Assembly (NCBI GenBank): GCA_027343965.1
Contig: DAHWJX010000128.1
Coordinates: forward strand, 1 to 20,697
Length of the DNA stretch: 20,697 nucleotides
Reading direction: 5' to 3'
Source: JAKACU01 sp021821185
GTDB taxonomy: Bacteria; Bacillota; Bacilli; Alicyclobacillales; SLC66
The notes under the pieces are model-generated. The model had not been told where the DNA came from, did not search any database, and worked only from the letters and a program-made list of their open reading frames with translations. Made by a program: the position numbers and the translations under genes. Positions 1 to 8,539 of the stretch are shown here, piece by piece (the first letter of the stretch is position 1; each line of letters begins with the position of its first letter).

Positions 1-2
1 TG

Positions 3-695
3 TTACTCAGGACTTTGCCGGTAACGCGCTCGTGACCTGTACTGGATAGGCGAACGCCCGACATACCGAACAGGGTAGCTCCATATATGAACAAGACGCG
101 TAAAGGGCGATATTGCAAATAACAGGAAAGCTGCAATAATGTGTAGCTGAAAGATTACTGGTACATGAGCCATGAGTGATGCATCGGGATGTAGGGTCAA
201 CAATTGGCGAAACCATGGCCCAATGGTTGCCCTATATTCATAACGCTCATAAAAGACATCGTAGATAAGCGTCACAGCTACGCCAAGGGTCAATACAAGC
301 AATAACACATCTAATGTCAGAAAGTCAGAAAAATGGGAGTTGGCTCTAACGCGGCTGTTCGTACTTCGTCGCAACAGTAAAATGGCCGCGCCAATCCAAG
401 CCAAGATGCCGACAATGCCCCCGACTAAAATTGCGTTAAAGTGATAGAACTCGGGAGTTATGCCAAGTGCTTGATACATCCACATAGGGACGATAAGTCC
501 CATCACATGCCCAAAAAACACGAAGATGATCCCCCAATGAAATAAGCGACTTCCCCATTTGAGTGATGATTGTTCGAGCATTTGACTTGACTTTGATCCC
601 CATGCGATCTGCCTGTACGTAAATCGATAGAGTGAACCGACAATCATGATCATCAGACAAAGGTACGGATAAACTACCCACCAAAACTGCGCCAC
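3..695 (-). CDS. narI: Respiratory nitrate reductase gamma subunit (cytochrome b)
   Basis: NarI is the membrane di-haem b subunit that takes electrons from quinol and passes them through NarH to NarG. The 230-aa product matches the family's usual length and has five hydrophobic segments (roughly residues 5-25, 50-72, 86-108, 126-146 and 180-200). Histidines in the expected haem-ligand places are visible: H53 and H63 in one helix (HWGIIFVFFGH), and H185 and H203 near the C-terminus. The start is GTG at 695; an ATG two bases downstream is in another frame and stops at once. An AAGGGGG ribosome-binding site sits just upstream, inside the last codons of narJ. It is the last gene of narGHJI seen here, 12 bases after narJ, and is complete, with its TAA at 3-5. 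Anything further downstream in the operon lies outside the window. Confidence 0.95.
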   Translation of the reverse strand: MAQFWWVVYPYLCLMIMIVGSLYRFTYRQIAWGSKSSQMLEQSSLKWGSRLFHWGIIFVFFGHVMGLIVPMWMYQALGITPEFYHFNAILVGGIVGILAWIGAAILLLRRSTNSRVRANSHFSDFLTLDVLLLVLTLGVAVTLIYDVFYERYEYRATIGPWFRQLLTLHPDASLMAHVPVIFQLHIIAAFLLFAISPFTRLVHIWSYPVRYVGRSPIQYRSRARYRQSPE

Positions 696-707
696 ATCGT
701 CGCCCCC

Positions 708-1322
708 TTACGAAAACTGATGTTGTAACGGATACGGTAACTCGTCAGTGTCAGCAGACTCGCGAAACGGAAAAACAATGGATTCATCTTTCAATTCAAC
801 AGTAGGTAACACAGTCAATAGTGCATGAAACACACCGCGAAAAACATTTCGCGAAGGCAAGTGCGCAAGAATGCGATGTGTCACTTTGGCTAGTCGTAGT
901 TGCAAAAGAGTTGTTTGTGGATCATTTCCATACAAAGATAGAAACTCAAGAATTAGCGGCAAGTAATCTGACAACTCAGTTGTCGCTTCTTGCCAACCTG
1001 CCACGGCGTACATGTTGTGGAGCATCACCAAAGCTTCACCGCGCGCTCGTCCATCTCCATATTCGTGAGCCGTCAAGTAAAGACAAGAACCTTCCGAAAA
1101 ATCAAATGCCTCAACATAGTTTTCGCACAACGTGATAAAAGGTATTTGTTGCCAGTCATCTAAGGTGTTCAGGATCCACTCTCTGCCCTTGGTCTCTTGC
1201 TGACCTGCCGTTTTTTTGCGAAGATAGGCTAATCGATCCAAGTACACAGACTCATCGATCTCTGGGTACCGCAACAACACCGAGGCAACGTGAAATAACC
1301 ATGTAACTTCATCGTTATCCAT
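708..1322 (-). CDS. narJ: Nitrate reductase molybdenum cofactor assembly chaperone (delta)
   Basis: NarJ is a cytoplasmic chaperone of the TorD/DmsD-like family. It binds the NarG N-terminus and is needed for cofactor insertion and membrane attachment of NarGH; it is not part of the final enzyme. The 204-aa product is mostly helical. It carries family-type sequence around residues 68-100 (ENYVEAFDFSEGSCLYLTAH), followed by a segment rich in leucine and acidic residues (LPLILEFLSLY). The start is ATG with AAGGAG upstream (minus strand), which overlaps the narH stop region; the gap to narH is 10 bases. The assignment rests on both sequence and the fixed narGHJI order. A diverged C-terminal tail (residues about 175-204) is normal for this family. 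Confidence 0.92.
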   Translation of the reverse strand: MDNDEVTWLFHVASVLLRYPEIDESVYLDRLAYLRKKTAGQQETKGREWILNTLDDWQQIPFITLCENYVEAFDFSEGSCLYLTAHEYGDGRARGEALVMLHNMYAVAGWQEATTELSDYLPLILEFLSLYGNDPQTTLLQLRLAKVTHRILAHLPSRNVFRGVFHALLTVLPTVELKDESIVFPFRESADTDELPYPLQHQFS

Positions 1323-1332
1323 GTTCTACTCC

Positions 1333-2826
1333 TTAGCCATAATACGTGGGCGAAGTGGATTCTGGCATGATACCTTCTTGTGGCGCAATCTCCTCGATGC
1401 TACAAGCACCTTGGCGATAGACAAGTCCATCGTCTGTCGTTCGTTGTGCAGTTGGTATCACAAATCTTTCGTTATATTTAGCGACGGCAAATAACCGCGC
1501 CATTTCTTCAATTTGATCCGTCGTCAAACCGATCTCTTGTAGCAACTTTTCGCTTTTGAAATCACCAACATATTTGGCGCGCATATGTACCCGCACAGCG
1601 ACCAACTTTTGCAAGACGTTACGAATGACATCAACATCCCCTGCTGTAAGAATGGAAGCAAGATACTCCATAGGAATGCGCATCTCATCGACTGCTGTCA
1701 AGCATCCATCGAGCGACAAGTTATCCTCCTGATCAAGATGATTCATCATCGGGCTAAGTGGCGGCACGTACCAAACCATGGGCAATGTTCGAAACTCTGG
1801 ATGAATGGGCAACGCCACTTTCCACTCAACAGCCATCTTATATACTGGCGAACGCCGAGCATATTCAAGCCAGGCATCGGAAATTCCCGCTTTTTGCGCC
1901 TCTTCAATAACCAAAGGATCCGATGGATCAAGAAACAAAGATAATTGCGCCTCGTAGAGTTCCTTAGGGTCTGTCACAGAGGCAACTTCCTTAACACGAT
2001 CAGCATCATACAAGATAGGACCAAGATAGCGAAGTCGTCCCACACAGGTTTCTGAGCATATCGTAGCTAAACCAGCTTCGATCCGCGGGTAGCAAAAATG
2101 GCACTTTTCGGCTTTGTGAGTCATCCAATTGAAATACACCTTTTTATAGGGGCACCCTGAAACACAAAACCGCCAACCGCGGCATGCTTCTTGATCGACA
2201 AGCACAATGCCGTCTTCATCACGTTTGTACATAGCGCCTGATGGGCAAGATGCCACACAAGATGGGTTAAGACAATGCTCACAGATCCGCGGCAGATACA
2301 TCATAAAAGCCTGCTCGTACTCAAAAGCAACATGCTCTTGCATCTGCATAAAGTTTGGATCACGCGGTGCGATTTCCTTACCACCGGCAAGGTCATCGTC
2401 CCAGTTTGGGCCCCATGTTGGACTGTCGATATAAGATCCATCGATGGCGGATCGTGGCCGCGCCACGGGTTGGTTCGCTCGTTTAGGGCTGTCGATGAGT
2501 GTGTGGTAGTCATAGGTCCATGGCGCATAATAATCATCAATTTTCGGAAGATCCGGATTAAAAAAGATATGACCCAGTTTTGCCAAGGCACCCCCCGCTT
2601 TCAAACGCAATGTTCCGTCCTTAACGGTCCATCCACCACGGTAGCGATTTTGGTCCTCCCATTGCTGGGGGTACCCTGTCCCCGGCCTCGTTTCTACATT
2701 GTTGAACCAGACATATTCCATGCCTTTGCGATTCGTCCACGTGTTTTTGCACGTAACACTGCAAGTGTGGCAACCAATACACTTATCAAGGTTCATCACC
2801 ATGGCAACTTGCGCCTTAACCCTCAA
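1333..2826 (-). CDS. narH: Respiratory nitrate reductase beta subunit (Fe-S protein)
   Basis: NarH carries one [3Fe-4S] and three [4Fe-4S] clusters that wire NarI to NarG on the cytoplasmic face of the membrane. All four cysteine groups are visible in the 497-aa product: C16/C19/C22/C26, C182/C185/C190/C194, C215/W218/C221/C225 and C242/C245/C257/C261. The tryptophan at 218 replaces a cysteine, which is the NarH hallmark of the [3Fe-4S] site. The start is TTG at 2826. It is chosen because the N-terminus then reads like the family (MRVKAQVAMVMNLDKCIGCH) and because AGAGGTGA lies about 6 bases upstream. The gene overlaps the end of narG by 11 bases, implying translational coupling. Confidence 0.96.
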   Translation of the reverse strand: MRVKAQVAMVMNLDKCIGCHTCSVTCKNTWTNRKGMEYVWFNNVETRPGTGYPQQWEDQNRYRGGWTVKDGTLRLKAGGALAKLGHIFFNPDLPKIDDYYAPWTYDYHTLIDSPKRANQPVARPRSAIDGSYIDSPTWGPNWDDDLAGGKEIAPRDPNFMQMQEHVAFEYEQAFMMYLPRICEHCLNPSCVASCPSGAMYKRDEDGIVLVDQEACRGWRFCVSGCPYKKVYFNWMTHKAEKCHFCYPRIEAGLATICSETCVGRLRYLGPILYDADRVKEVASVTDPKELYEAQLSLFLDPSDPLVIEEAQKAGISDAWLEYARRSPVYKMAVEWKVALPIHPEFRTLPMVWYVPPLSPMMNHLDQEDNLSLDGCLTAVDEMRIPMEYLASILTAGDVDVIRNVLQKLVAVRVHMRAKYVGDFKSEKLLQEIGLTTDQIEEMARLFAVAKYNERFVIPTAQRTTDDGLVYRQGACSIEEIAPQEGIMPESTSPTYYG

Positions 2827-5800
2827 GCCAGTTCACCTCTTTTAACGGTCGAATAAACGTCATAACATCCCGTTGATGACCTGTCGGCCCATAATAGTTA
2901 AAGCCAAAGCTCAATTGGCCATACCCGCCGATCATATGCGTAGGCTTAGGAATCACACGTGTCACACTGTTATGAGTACCGCCTCGATTGCCAGTCACCT
3001 TAGTCGCCGGCACGCCTAGTGTGCGGTCTTGTGCATGGTACATCATCGCGACACCTTCGGGAATGCGGTACGTAACCACGGCTCTCGCTGCAATGGCACC
3101 GTTGCGATTGAAAACTTCGACCCAGTCATTGTCATGAATACCAATGGCTTGTGCATCTTTGTCATTCATCCAGATCACTTGTCCGCCGCGAAATAACACC
3201 GTCATTTTTGGCGTATCCGTATACGTTGTATGAAAACCCCACTTCTGGTGCGGCGTTAAATAACGAACAGTAATTGTCTTGCCTCCTTCTTTTGAGATGC
3301 TACTTCCTTCTTCAGTCGAAAATGGCGACTCATCAAGTGGCGGTCGGTAAATTGGCAAGCCTTCAGCAAAATCAAGCATCATTTCATGATCTAGGTAAAA
3401 ATGTTGACGACCAGTCAATGTCCGCCAAGGCACTTTGTATTCAACATTGACGACAAATGGTGAATACCTGCGCCCGTCTTGCTCAAGCCCGCTCCATACG
3501 GCAGTCGGCAAAGAGGTGCGCGGCTGTACGGTCAAATCATGTAACGAATAAGAAATCTCCTCAGCACCCTCGACGATCGAACCCAACTCAAGGCCCGTCA
3601 TATCGCCTAACGTTTTCCATCCCTCAAGCGATCGATGACCATTGGTAGCACCAGAGTACGTCAAAATAACATCCACGACTTGCTGATCACGTTCAAGCGA
3701 TGGTCGTCCAGCAAAAATACCATCCTCTTTTGATGCCCCCACTTTGGCAAGCGCCTCGCCATAAGCTTTCTCACCTGGAAATGCGATTCCTTTACTTGGT
3801 ACATCTTTTTGTGCCAAAGGTCCTAGCGTCGTCATTTGCCGATAGACATTTTTAAAGTCACGATGCACGATGATAAAATCAGGCATCGTTTCACCTGGCA
3901 CCGCTTTTCCCTCACCATTTTTCCAATCCTGCACATGGCCTAGTGGTTGCGTAATTTCTTTAGGTGAATCGTGGCCAAAAGCGCGCAAAACAAGATCGTC
4001 TGCTTCAGGCAGATGTTTTTGCGCAAGCTCTGAGAATGTCTTTGCGATAGCGCGAAATGCGTCCCAATCACTGCGGGTTTCCCAGGGACTTGATATGGCT
4101 GGTGTAAATGGATGCACAAAGGGATGCATATCCGTACTGCTTAGATCGTATTTCTCATACCAGGTAGAGGCAGGGAGCACGATGTCTGCGTACAACGCAC
4201 TGCTGCTTGTCATGCGAAAGTCCATATTGACGATAAGATCAACTTTTCCCTCAGGGATCTTTTCGGGAACTTGCACCGTTTCTGGGCGCCATGACGTGTT
4301 CTCTTCCCCTAACACATGTCCATCGGCGCCAAACAAGTACCGTAAGAAGTATTCATGGCCCTTGCCACTAGCCCCAAGCAAATTGGAGCGCCAATTGAAA
4401 AAGACGCGCGGGAAGTTTTGCGGATGATCAGGTTCCTCTACGGCAAAATGCAATTCGCCAGACTGTAGCTTTTGCGCTACTTCTTCACTGATCGCCGCTT
4501 GCGACGTCACACCACGCGCCTTAGCGTTTTTCACTATATCGAGTGTGTTTTCGCGAAATTGTGGATAAAAAGGTTGCCAGCCTAACCTAACGGACATGGC
4601 GATCATATCGGCTGGATGCATTTTGTGAAAGCGTCCACCAAACGGAGATCCCATTTGTTCCTGTGACACATCCTCATAGCGATGTTGATCAGACATGAGG
4701 TAATAAAAATTCGTGGCGTTTTGCAATCTTGGTGGACGCATCCAATCCCCTGCAAATGCGACCATCGACCATCCTTCAAGGGGCCTCACTTTTTCTTGCC
4801 CCACGTAATGCGCCCATCCCCCACCATTGACACCTTGACAACCTGTCAGCATGACTAAATTTAGGATGGCACGATAGATCATATCGCTGTGATACCAGTG
4901 ATTCGTTCCTGCACCCATGGCGATCATCGAACGACCTTTTGTCGCCTCAGCATTTTGCGCGAACTCACGAGCGACACGGATAGCAAGCGTTCGAGAAACA
5001 CCTGTGATCGCTTCTTGCCAGGCGGGTGTATACGGTTTATCGTCGTCGTAATCTACAGGATAGTCTCCTCGCAAACCGCGATTGACCCCAACATTGGCCA
5101 TAAGCAGGTCAAGGACCGTCGTGTAGACGATCGTTTGCCCCTCTTGTGTAACAAATTTCTTTGCCGGTACACCTCGACGAAACACTTTTGGTACACCATC
5201 TGAAAAATGCGCAAAGTCAACCATGACCACATCGTCATGATTATTTATAAATGTTAACGTTGGTTCGATAGGCGTTCCATCTGCCTCTTGCTGTTTTAAA
5301 TTCCATTTCTTTGAGTCATCCCAGCGATAACCGATCGTGCCTTGTGGAACGGCTATCCGGTTTGCTTTTGCATCAAATACAAGCATCTTCCATTCAGCCA
5401 ATGACTCATCTTTTTGAATATCCTTGGCGTTTAGGAAGCGATCAGCAAGAAAACCATCATCATGAGGTTTTAAGGTCACTAAAAAGGGCAGATCAGTGTA
5501 CTGCTTAACATAATTGTTAAAGTAATCAGTTTGTCTATCGACATAGACCTCCTGTAAAATCACATGCGTCATCGCCATCGCGAGTGCACCGTCCGTACCT
5601 GCTTTACAAGGTAACCACACATCGGCAAATTTGACGTATTCTGCATAATCTGGACTAATACCCACGATTTTCGTCCCGTTATAGCGGGCTTCAACCATAA
5701 AGTGAGCATCCGGAGTGCGCGTCATCGGCAAATTGGTTCCCCAGATAATAAAATATTTGCTGTTATACCAATCCGCACTTTCTGGAACATCCGTTTGTTC

Positions 5801-6508
5801 ACCCCATATCTGCGGTGAAGCAGGAGGCAAATCAGCATACCAATCATAAAAACTCAGCATGGTGCCCCCAAGCAGGGTCAAAAATCGGGACCCTGACGCA
5901 TAGCTTACCATCGACATGGCGGGAATTGGGCTAAATCCCACTACCCTATCAGGCCCGTACATCTGTATCGTATGAATCATCGCTGCGGAGATGATCTCTG
6001 TAACCTCTTGCCAACTTGTACGAATCAGGCCGCCTTTACCTCGCGCCCTTTGATAGCCTGTTACTTGGTCACGGCTCGAAACGATTTTCTTCCAAGCCTC
6101 TACAGGATCCACACCAGCCTCACGTTGTCTGCGCCACAGTTTTAACAAATCACCGCGAACATAGGGATATCTGATCCGTACAGGGCTGTACGTATACCAA
6201 GAAAAAGTTGCACCACGCGGGCATCCCCGCGGTTCGTACTCAGGAAAACTTGGTCCTAGCGATGGATAGTCAGTCTGCTGAGTCTCCCAAGTGATAATTC
6301 CGTCTTTTACGTAAATTTTCCAACTACAAGAACCTGTACAATTCACGCCATGCGTGGATCGCACGATCTTATCATGTCCCCACCGACGTCTGTATAGATC
6401 CTCCCAGTTGCGTGGCAATAAACTTTCTTGCGTCCAGTCTTGATTGATTTTTTTGCCAGGCTTCAAGTAGGTCAGTTTTTGAAAAATGGAAACGTGATCT
6501 TGCGGCAT
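2816..6508 (-). CDS. narG: Respiratory nitrate reductase alpha subunit (Mo-bisMGD)
   Basis: NarG is the catalytic subunit that reduces nitrate to nitrite at a molybdenum bis-MGD centre, using quinol electrons delivered via NarH and NarI. The 1230-aa product is full length for the family. The N-terminal FS0 cluster ligands are H53, C57, C61 and C96 (HGVNCTGSC and EPRGCPRG). The segment FYDWYADLPPASP (residues 220-232) contains the Asp expected to bind Mo (D226, inferred by the constant +4 offset to the E. coli ligands). The N-terminus keeps an RRRWG stretch, the usual degenerate Tat-like remnant. The start is ATG at 6508 with GGGGTGA upstream. It opens inside the small out-of-frame ORF at 6472-6615. 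No frameshift or premature stop was seen. Confidence 0.97.
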   Translation of the reverse strand: MPQDHVSIFQKLTYLKPGKKINQDWTQESLLPRNWEDLYRRRWGHDKIVRSTHGVNCTGSCSWKIYVKDGIITWETQQTDYPSLGPSFPEYEPRGCPRGATFSWYTYSPVRIRYPYVRGDLLKLWRRQREAGVDPVEAWKKIVSSRDQVTGYQRARGKGGLIRTSWQEVTEIISAAMIHTIQMYGPDRVVGFSPIPAMSMVSYASGSRFLTLLGGTMLSFYDWYADLPPASPQIWGEQTDVPESADWYNSKYFIIWGTNLPMTRTPDAHFMVEARYNGTKIVGISPDYAEYVKFADVWLPCKAGTDGALAMAMTHVILQEVYVDRQTDYFNNYVKQYTDLPFLVTLKPHDDGFLADRFLNAKDIQKDESLAEWKMLVFDAKANRIAVPQGTIGYRWDDSKKWNLKQQEADGTPIEPTLTFINNHDDVVMVDFAHFSDGVPKVFRRGVPAKKFVTQEGQTIVYTTVLDLLMANVGVNRGLRGDYPVDYDDDKPYTPAWQEAITGVSRTLAIRVAREFAQNAEATKGRSMIAMGAGTNHWYHSDMIYRAILNLVMLTGCQGVNGGGWAHYVGQEKVRPLEGWSMVAFAGDWMRPPRLQNATNFYYLMSDQHRYEDVSQEQMGSPFGGRFHKMHPADMIAMSVRLGWQPFYPQFRENTLDIVKNAKARGVTSQAAISEEVAQKLQSGELHFAVEEPDHPQNFPRVFFNWRSNLLGASGKGHEYFLRYLFGADGHVLGEENTSWRPETVQVPEKIPEGKVDLIVNMDFRMTSSSALYADIVLPASTWYEKYDLSSTDMHPFVHPFTPAISSPWETRSDWDAFRAIAKTFSELAQKHLPEADDLVLRAFGHDSPKEITQPLGHVQDWKNGEGKAVPGETMPDFIIVHRDFKNVYRQMTTLGPLAQKDVPSKGIAFPGEKAYGEALAKVGASKEDGIFAGRPSLERDQQVVDVILTYSGATNGHRSLEGWKTLGDMTGLELGSIVEGAEEISYSLHDLTVQPRTSLPTAVWSGLEQDGRRYSPFVVNVEYKVPWRTLTGRQHFYLDHEMMLDFAEGLPIYRPPLDESPFSTEEGSSISKEGGKTITVRYLTPHQKWGFHTTYTDTPKMTVLFRGGQVIWMNDKDAQAIGIHDNDWVEVFNRNGAIAARAVVTYRIPEGVAMMYHAQDRTLGVPATKVTGNRGGTHNSVTRVIPKPTHMIGGYGQLSFGFNYYGPTGHQRDVMTFIRPLKEVNWLEG

Positions 6509-6615
6509 ATCAATTCACCCCATTTTGCAGCATTTGCAGCCACAAGAATAAAGCGTTCTAAAACGTCACGATCAGTTGTTGTTTCGATCATATCTACGTT
6601 GTAGTGATTGTTCAT
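6472..6615 (-). CDS. Possible 47-aa protein overlapping the narG start
   Basis: This short minus-strand ORF lies between the 108-aa gene and narG. It opens with ATG at 6615, 14 bases after the previous stop, preceded by AAGGA about 10 bases upstream. It ends with TGA 37 bases inside narG in a different frame. The product begins MNNHYNVDMIETTTDRDVLE and its middle (residues about 17-35) looks amphipathic helical; the last 10 or so residues are simply narG read out of frame. No family is recognised. It could be a real small protein, a translational coupler feeding ribosomes into narG, or chance. It fills an otherwise unexplained 121-base gap in a tight operon, which favours translation. Confidence 0.4.
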   Translation of the reverse strand: MNNHYNVDMIETTTDRDVLERFILVAANAAKWGELICRKITFPFFKN

Positions 6616-6629
6616 GCTATTTTTTTCCT

Positions 6630-6956
6630 TCATGGTTGCATGGTTTTCATCATCGTCTTATAGCCATTCACGGTCGCCTCGCGACAGGCAAGGGCCAACT
6701 GTTCCAACTGCCCTAAAACAGACGTATCAAGCGCAACAAGTTTCGATGTCGCTATCGAGGATTCCAGACATTGTTCATAGTTAGGTCCGCAGAGAATCCG
6801 TAAAAGCGTGACATCGTTTCTCATCCCAACGATTTCGGCAATGACATCGTGAGGATGTAAATGAACTTTTTCTAATGCCCCTAAAAAAGCTTCATAGACA
6901 TTCGGCAATGATACTTGGATAGGAATGCCTGCAAGGCCTTCTACTTCTAGCGCCAT
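6630..6956 (-). CDS. Uncharacterised 108-aa protein at the head of the nar operon
   Basis: I do not recognise this family. It encodes a soluble 108-aa protein with no signal peptide or membrane segment and looks mostly helical (EAFLGALEKVHL, SVLGQLEQLALACREA). It has three cysteines, two of them in LCGPNYEQC and one in LACREA, which is not a standard metal-binding spacing. ATG at 6956 is preceded by AGAGGGT at a suitable distance. It is the first gene after the promoter-sized gap at 6957-7153 and lies 121 bases before narG on the same strand, so it is probably co-transcribed with narGHJI. A role in nitrate respiration (assembly, sensing or regulation) is inferred from position only. Confidence 0.75.
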   Translation of the reverse strand: MALEVEGLAGIPIQVSLPNVYEAFLGALEKVHLHPHDVIAEIVGMRNDVTLLRILCGPNYEQCLESSIATSKLVALDTSVLGQLEQLALACREATVNGYKTMMKTMQP

Positions 6957-7153
6957 ACGAACCCTCTTTCTATGAGGCTGTCGTCGAAAAGATTGTGTGA
7001 TGCTCGATAGCTGCTATCAAAGCTATCTCCTCATATAATCTGTGGGTGACCTCCAACCACAAGAGGATTTTTCTTTCCTCTGATCATCAGCGAAAGATAG
7101 TATGGGCATCCTAGGTACTGGATATGCAGGTGAAAGGTGACTACAAAAAATGA
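6957..7153 (-). promoter_or_regulatory. Probable nar operon promoter region with GATAGC palindrome
   Basis: This 197-base gap lies upstream of the nar operon and must hold its leftward promoter, unless transcription reads through from the cheB-like gene. No convincing -35/-10 pair was found; the best is TTGTGG with TATATG 19 bases away on the minus strand, which is weak. The clearest structure is a perfect hyphenated palindrome, GATAGC-T-GCTATC at 7006-7018, with a third GCTATC copy at 7022-7027, some 50-70 bases before the first start codon. A second imperfect inverted repeat (TGTGG and CCACA arms, 7040-7060) lies further upstream. No TGTGA-N6-TCACA box was found here. Confidence 0.4.
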
Positions 7154-8131
7154 CTACCGTGAGGATAAAGAAACGATGGATTGAATTTCGGAAGGTATAG
7201 ACAACAAAGATGCTTGAAGTTGCACAGCGCCCATATCAAATGCCGCTCGCGGCATCCCATAGACAACACTCGAGGACTCATCTTGCCCGATGGTATAAGC
7301 ACCCTTTTGCCGCATAGAAAGTAAGCCGCGTGCTCCATCCGCGCCCATGCCGGTTAAAATCACGCCAATGGCCAGAGGACCCACGGATTTTGCCACCGCA
7401 TGAAAGAGAACATCGACAGAAGGGCGATGCCCATTGACCCGGTCATCTTTCGTACACTCAATGTGCAATTGATCTCCTAAAGGCATAACAACCATGTGCT
7501 GGTCACCAGGAGCTACGTAAGCATGACCGTCTTCGATTATGTCGCCTGTCTGTGCTTCTTTAGTCACAATATCTGTCTGCGCGTTAAGGCGTTCTGCAAA
7601 ACGCCTGGAAAAACCCGGGGGAATGTGCTGAACGATAACAATACCAGGCAAAGTGTTCGGCAAACGCCGCAGCACCTGATAGATAGCTTCAGTGCCTCCA
7701 GTGGAAGCACCGATTGCAATAAGGCGCATTTGTCGGACAGTAGTCCCTTGTTGCAACCAATCTTTCAGGTGGTGCACAAAATCCCGCACACTCTGTGGTG
7801 AATACATATCAGGTTGGACAAGAACCTGAAAAGCACCGAGAGAAGCGACTCTGTTACCCTCTTGCACAGATGGTACGACAACGATAAAAGGGACTGACAA
7901 AACGTCAAGGGTATGTTGTATGGAAAGTAGATTAATCCAAATACCCTGCCGTAACCAAACGATCACTTTATCCACAGTTTTCTTTTGCAAAGTGCTTTTC
8001 GCATGCAACCAGCTATCTTCGACAGTTTCTATATGGGCATAGGTCAATTGCCCTAAGCCTCGAACAAGAATTTCGCGATGTATGCGATCATCCACAATAA
8101 TGAGCAAACGGTCACCGCGAATCGTTTCCAT
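7154..8131 (-). CDS. CheB-type methylesterase with degenerate receiver domain
   Basis: The C-terminal half (residues about 134-322) is a CheB methylesterase/deamidase domain. Such domains remove methyl groups from chemoreceptor glutamates or act in related signalling. The catalytic triad is visible: S143 in GASTGG, H169 in QHIPPGFS and D265 in GMGADGA. The N-terminal half (residues about 8-125) has the size and pattern of a response-regulator receiver, with DD at 14-15. However, the phospho-acceptor Asp position holds W59 (VIVWLRQG) and the conserved Lys position holds Q106 (VLVQPD), so phosphorylation is unlikely. The 325-aa length is close to normal CheB. ATG at 8131 follows GGGGGAA. No cheA, cheR, cheW or receptor gene is nearby, so its target is unknown. 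Confidence 0.88.
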   Translation of the reverse strand: METIRGDRLLIIVDDRIHREILVRGLGQLTYAHIETVEDSWLHAKSTLQKKTVDKVIVWLRQGIWINLLSIQHTLDVLSVPFIVVVPSVQEGNRVASLGAFQVLVQPDMYSPQSVRDFVHHLKDWLQQGTTVRQMRLIAIGASTGGTEAIYQVLRRLPNTLPGIVIVQHIPPGFSRRFAERLNAQTDIVTKEAQTGDIIEDGHAYVAPGDQHMVVMPLGDQLHIECTKDDRVNGHRPSVDVLFHAVAKSVGPLAIGVILTGMGADGARGLLSMRQKGAYTIGQDESSSVVYGMPRAAFDMGAVQLQASLLSIPSEIQSIVSLSSR

Positions 8132-8211
8132 GTGGATTCCCCCATTACTAAACCGATCATATTACCCGGTATACCTTAACATATGTCTGTCCCAAGGTGG
8201 TATAGCATGCG

Positions 8212-8460
8212 TCAACGACGCTTCTTTACCTTCCCTTTCGTACGCAACTGCCTAGACTTTGATGGTGCGTTTGCCTTCACTCCTTTTGACCGCATGGTAG
8301 GAGCTGGCGAAATTTCTTGTTTTGATTGTTCTATCAGTGCCTGAGTCTTTTTTTTCTTTTTTATCCATATCAGTTGAGCCAGTTTAGTAAACGGAGTCAA
8401 TGTTTTTTTGCCCAAATCTGTAATCGTACAATACCAATACAGCATGCGTAAGGATGGCAT
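8212..8460 (-). CDS. Small, very basic uncharacterised protein (82 aa)
   Basis: The product starts MPSLRMLYWYCTITDLGKKT and has a lysine/arginine-rich second half (a KKKKK run at about 34-38 and ending GKVKKRR), suggesting nucleic-acid binding or chance coding of a basic tail. No family is recognised. The ATG at 8460 is chosen because AAAGGGGA lies about 9 bases upstream. The reading frame stays open to a TTG at 8562, but that codon lies in the loop of the preceding gene's terminator and has no ribosome-binding site. The first half, with aromatic and Cys residues, could form a helix-turn-helix-sized unit, but no motif is clear. It lies between the transglutaminase-like gene and the cheB-like gene, all leftward. 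Confidence 0.5.
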   Translation of the reverse strand: MPSLRMLYWYCTITDLGKKTLTPFTKLAQLIWIKKKKKTQALIEQSKQEISPAPTMRSKGVKANAPSKSRQLRTKGKVKKRR

Positions 8461-8539
8461 GTTACGTAGTCCCCTTTGCACAAGTGTTTGATGTACAATA
8501 TGCACAAAATGGATTTGGCTCTCACATGACTGATCTACC

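Noticed and set aside
2207..2856. Long plus-strand frames opposite narH (75 and 193 aa)
   Set aside because: They are antisense shadows of narH, which has complete cysteine motifs; no ribosome-binding sites or recognisable protein features.
3870..4427. 185-aa plus-strand frame opposite narG
   Set aside because: It is antisense to a well-conserved part of narG and shows no family-like sequence.
7040..7060. TGTGG/CCACA inverted repeat as an FNR or CRP site for the nar operon
   Set aside because: The spacing (11 bases between arms) and arm sequence do not fit TGTGA-N6-TCACA.
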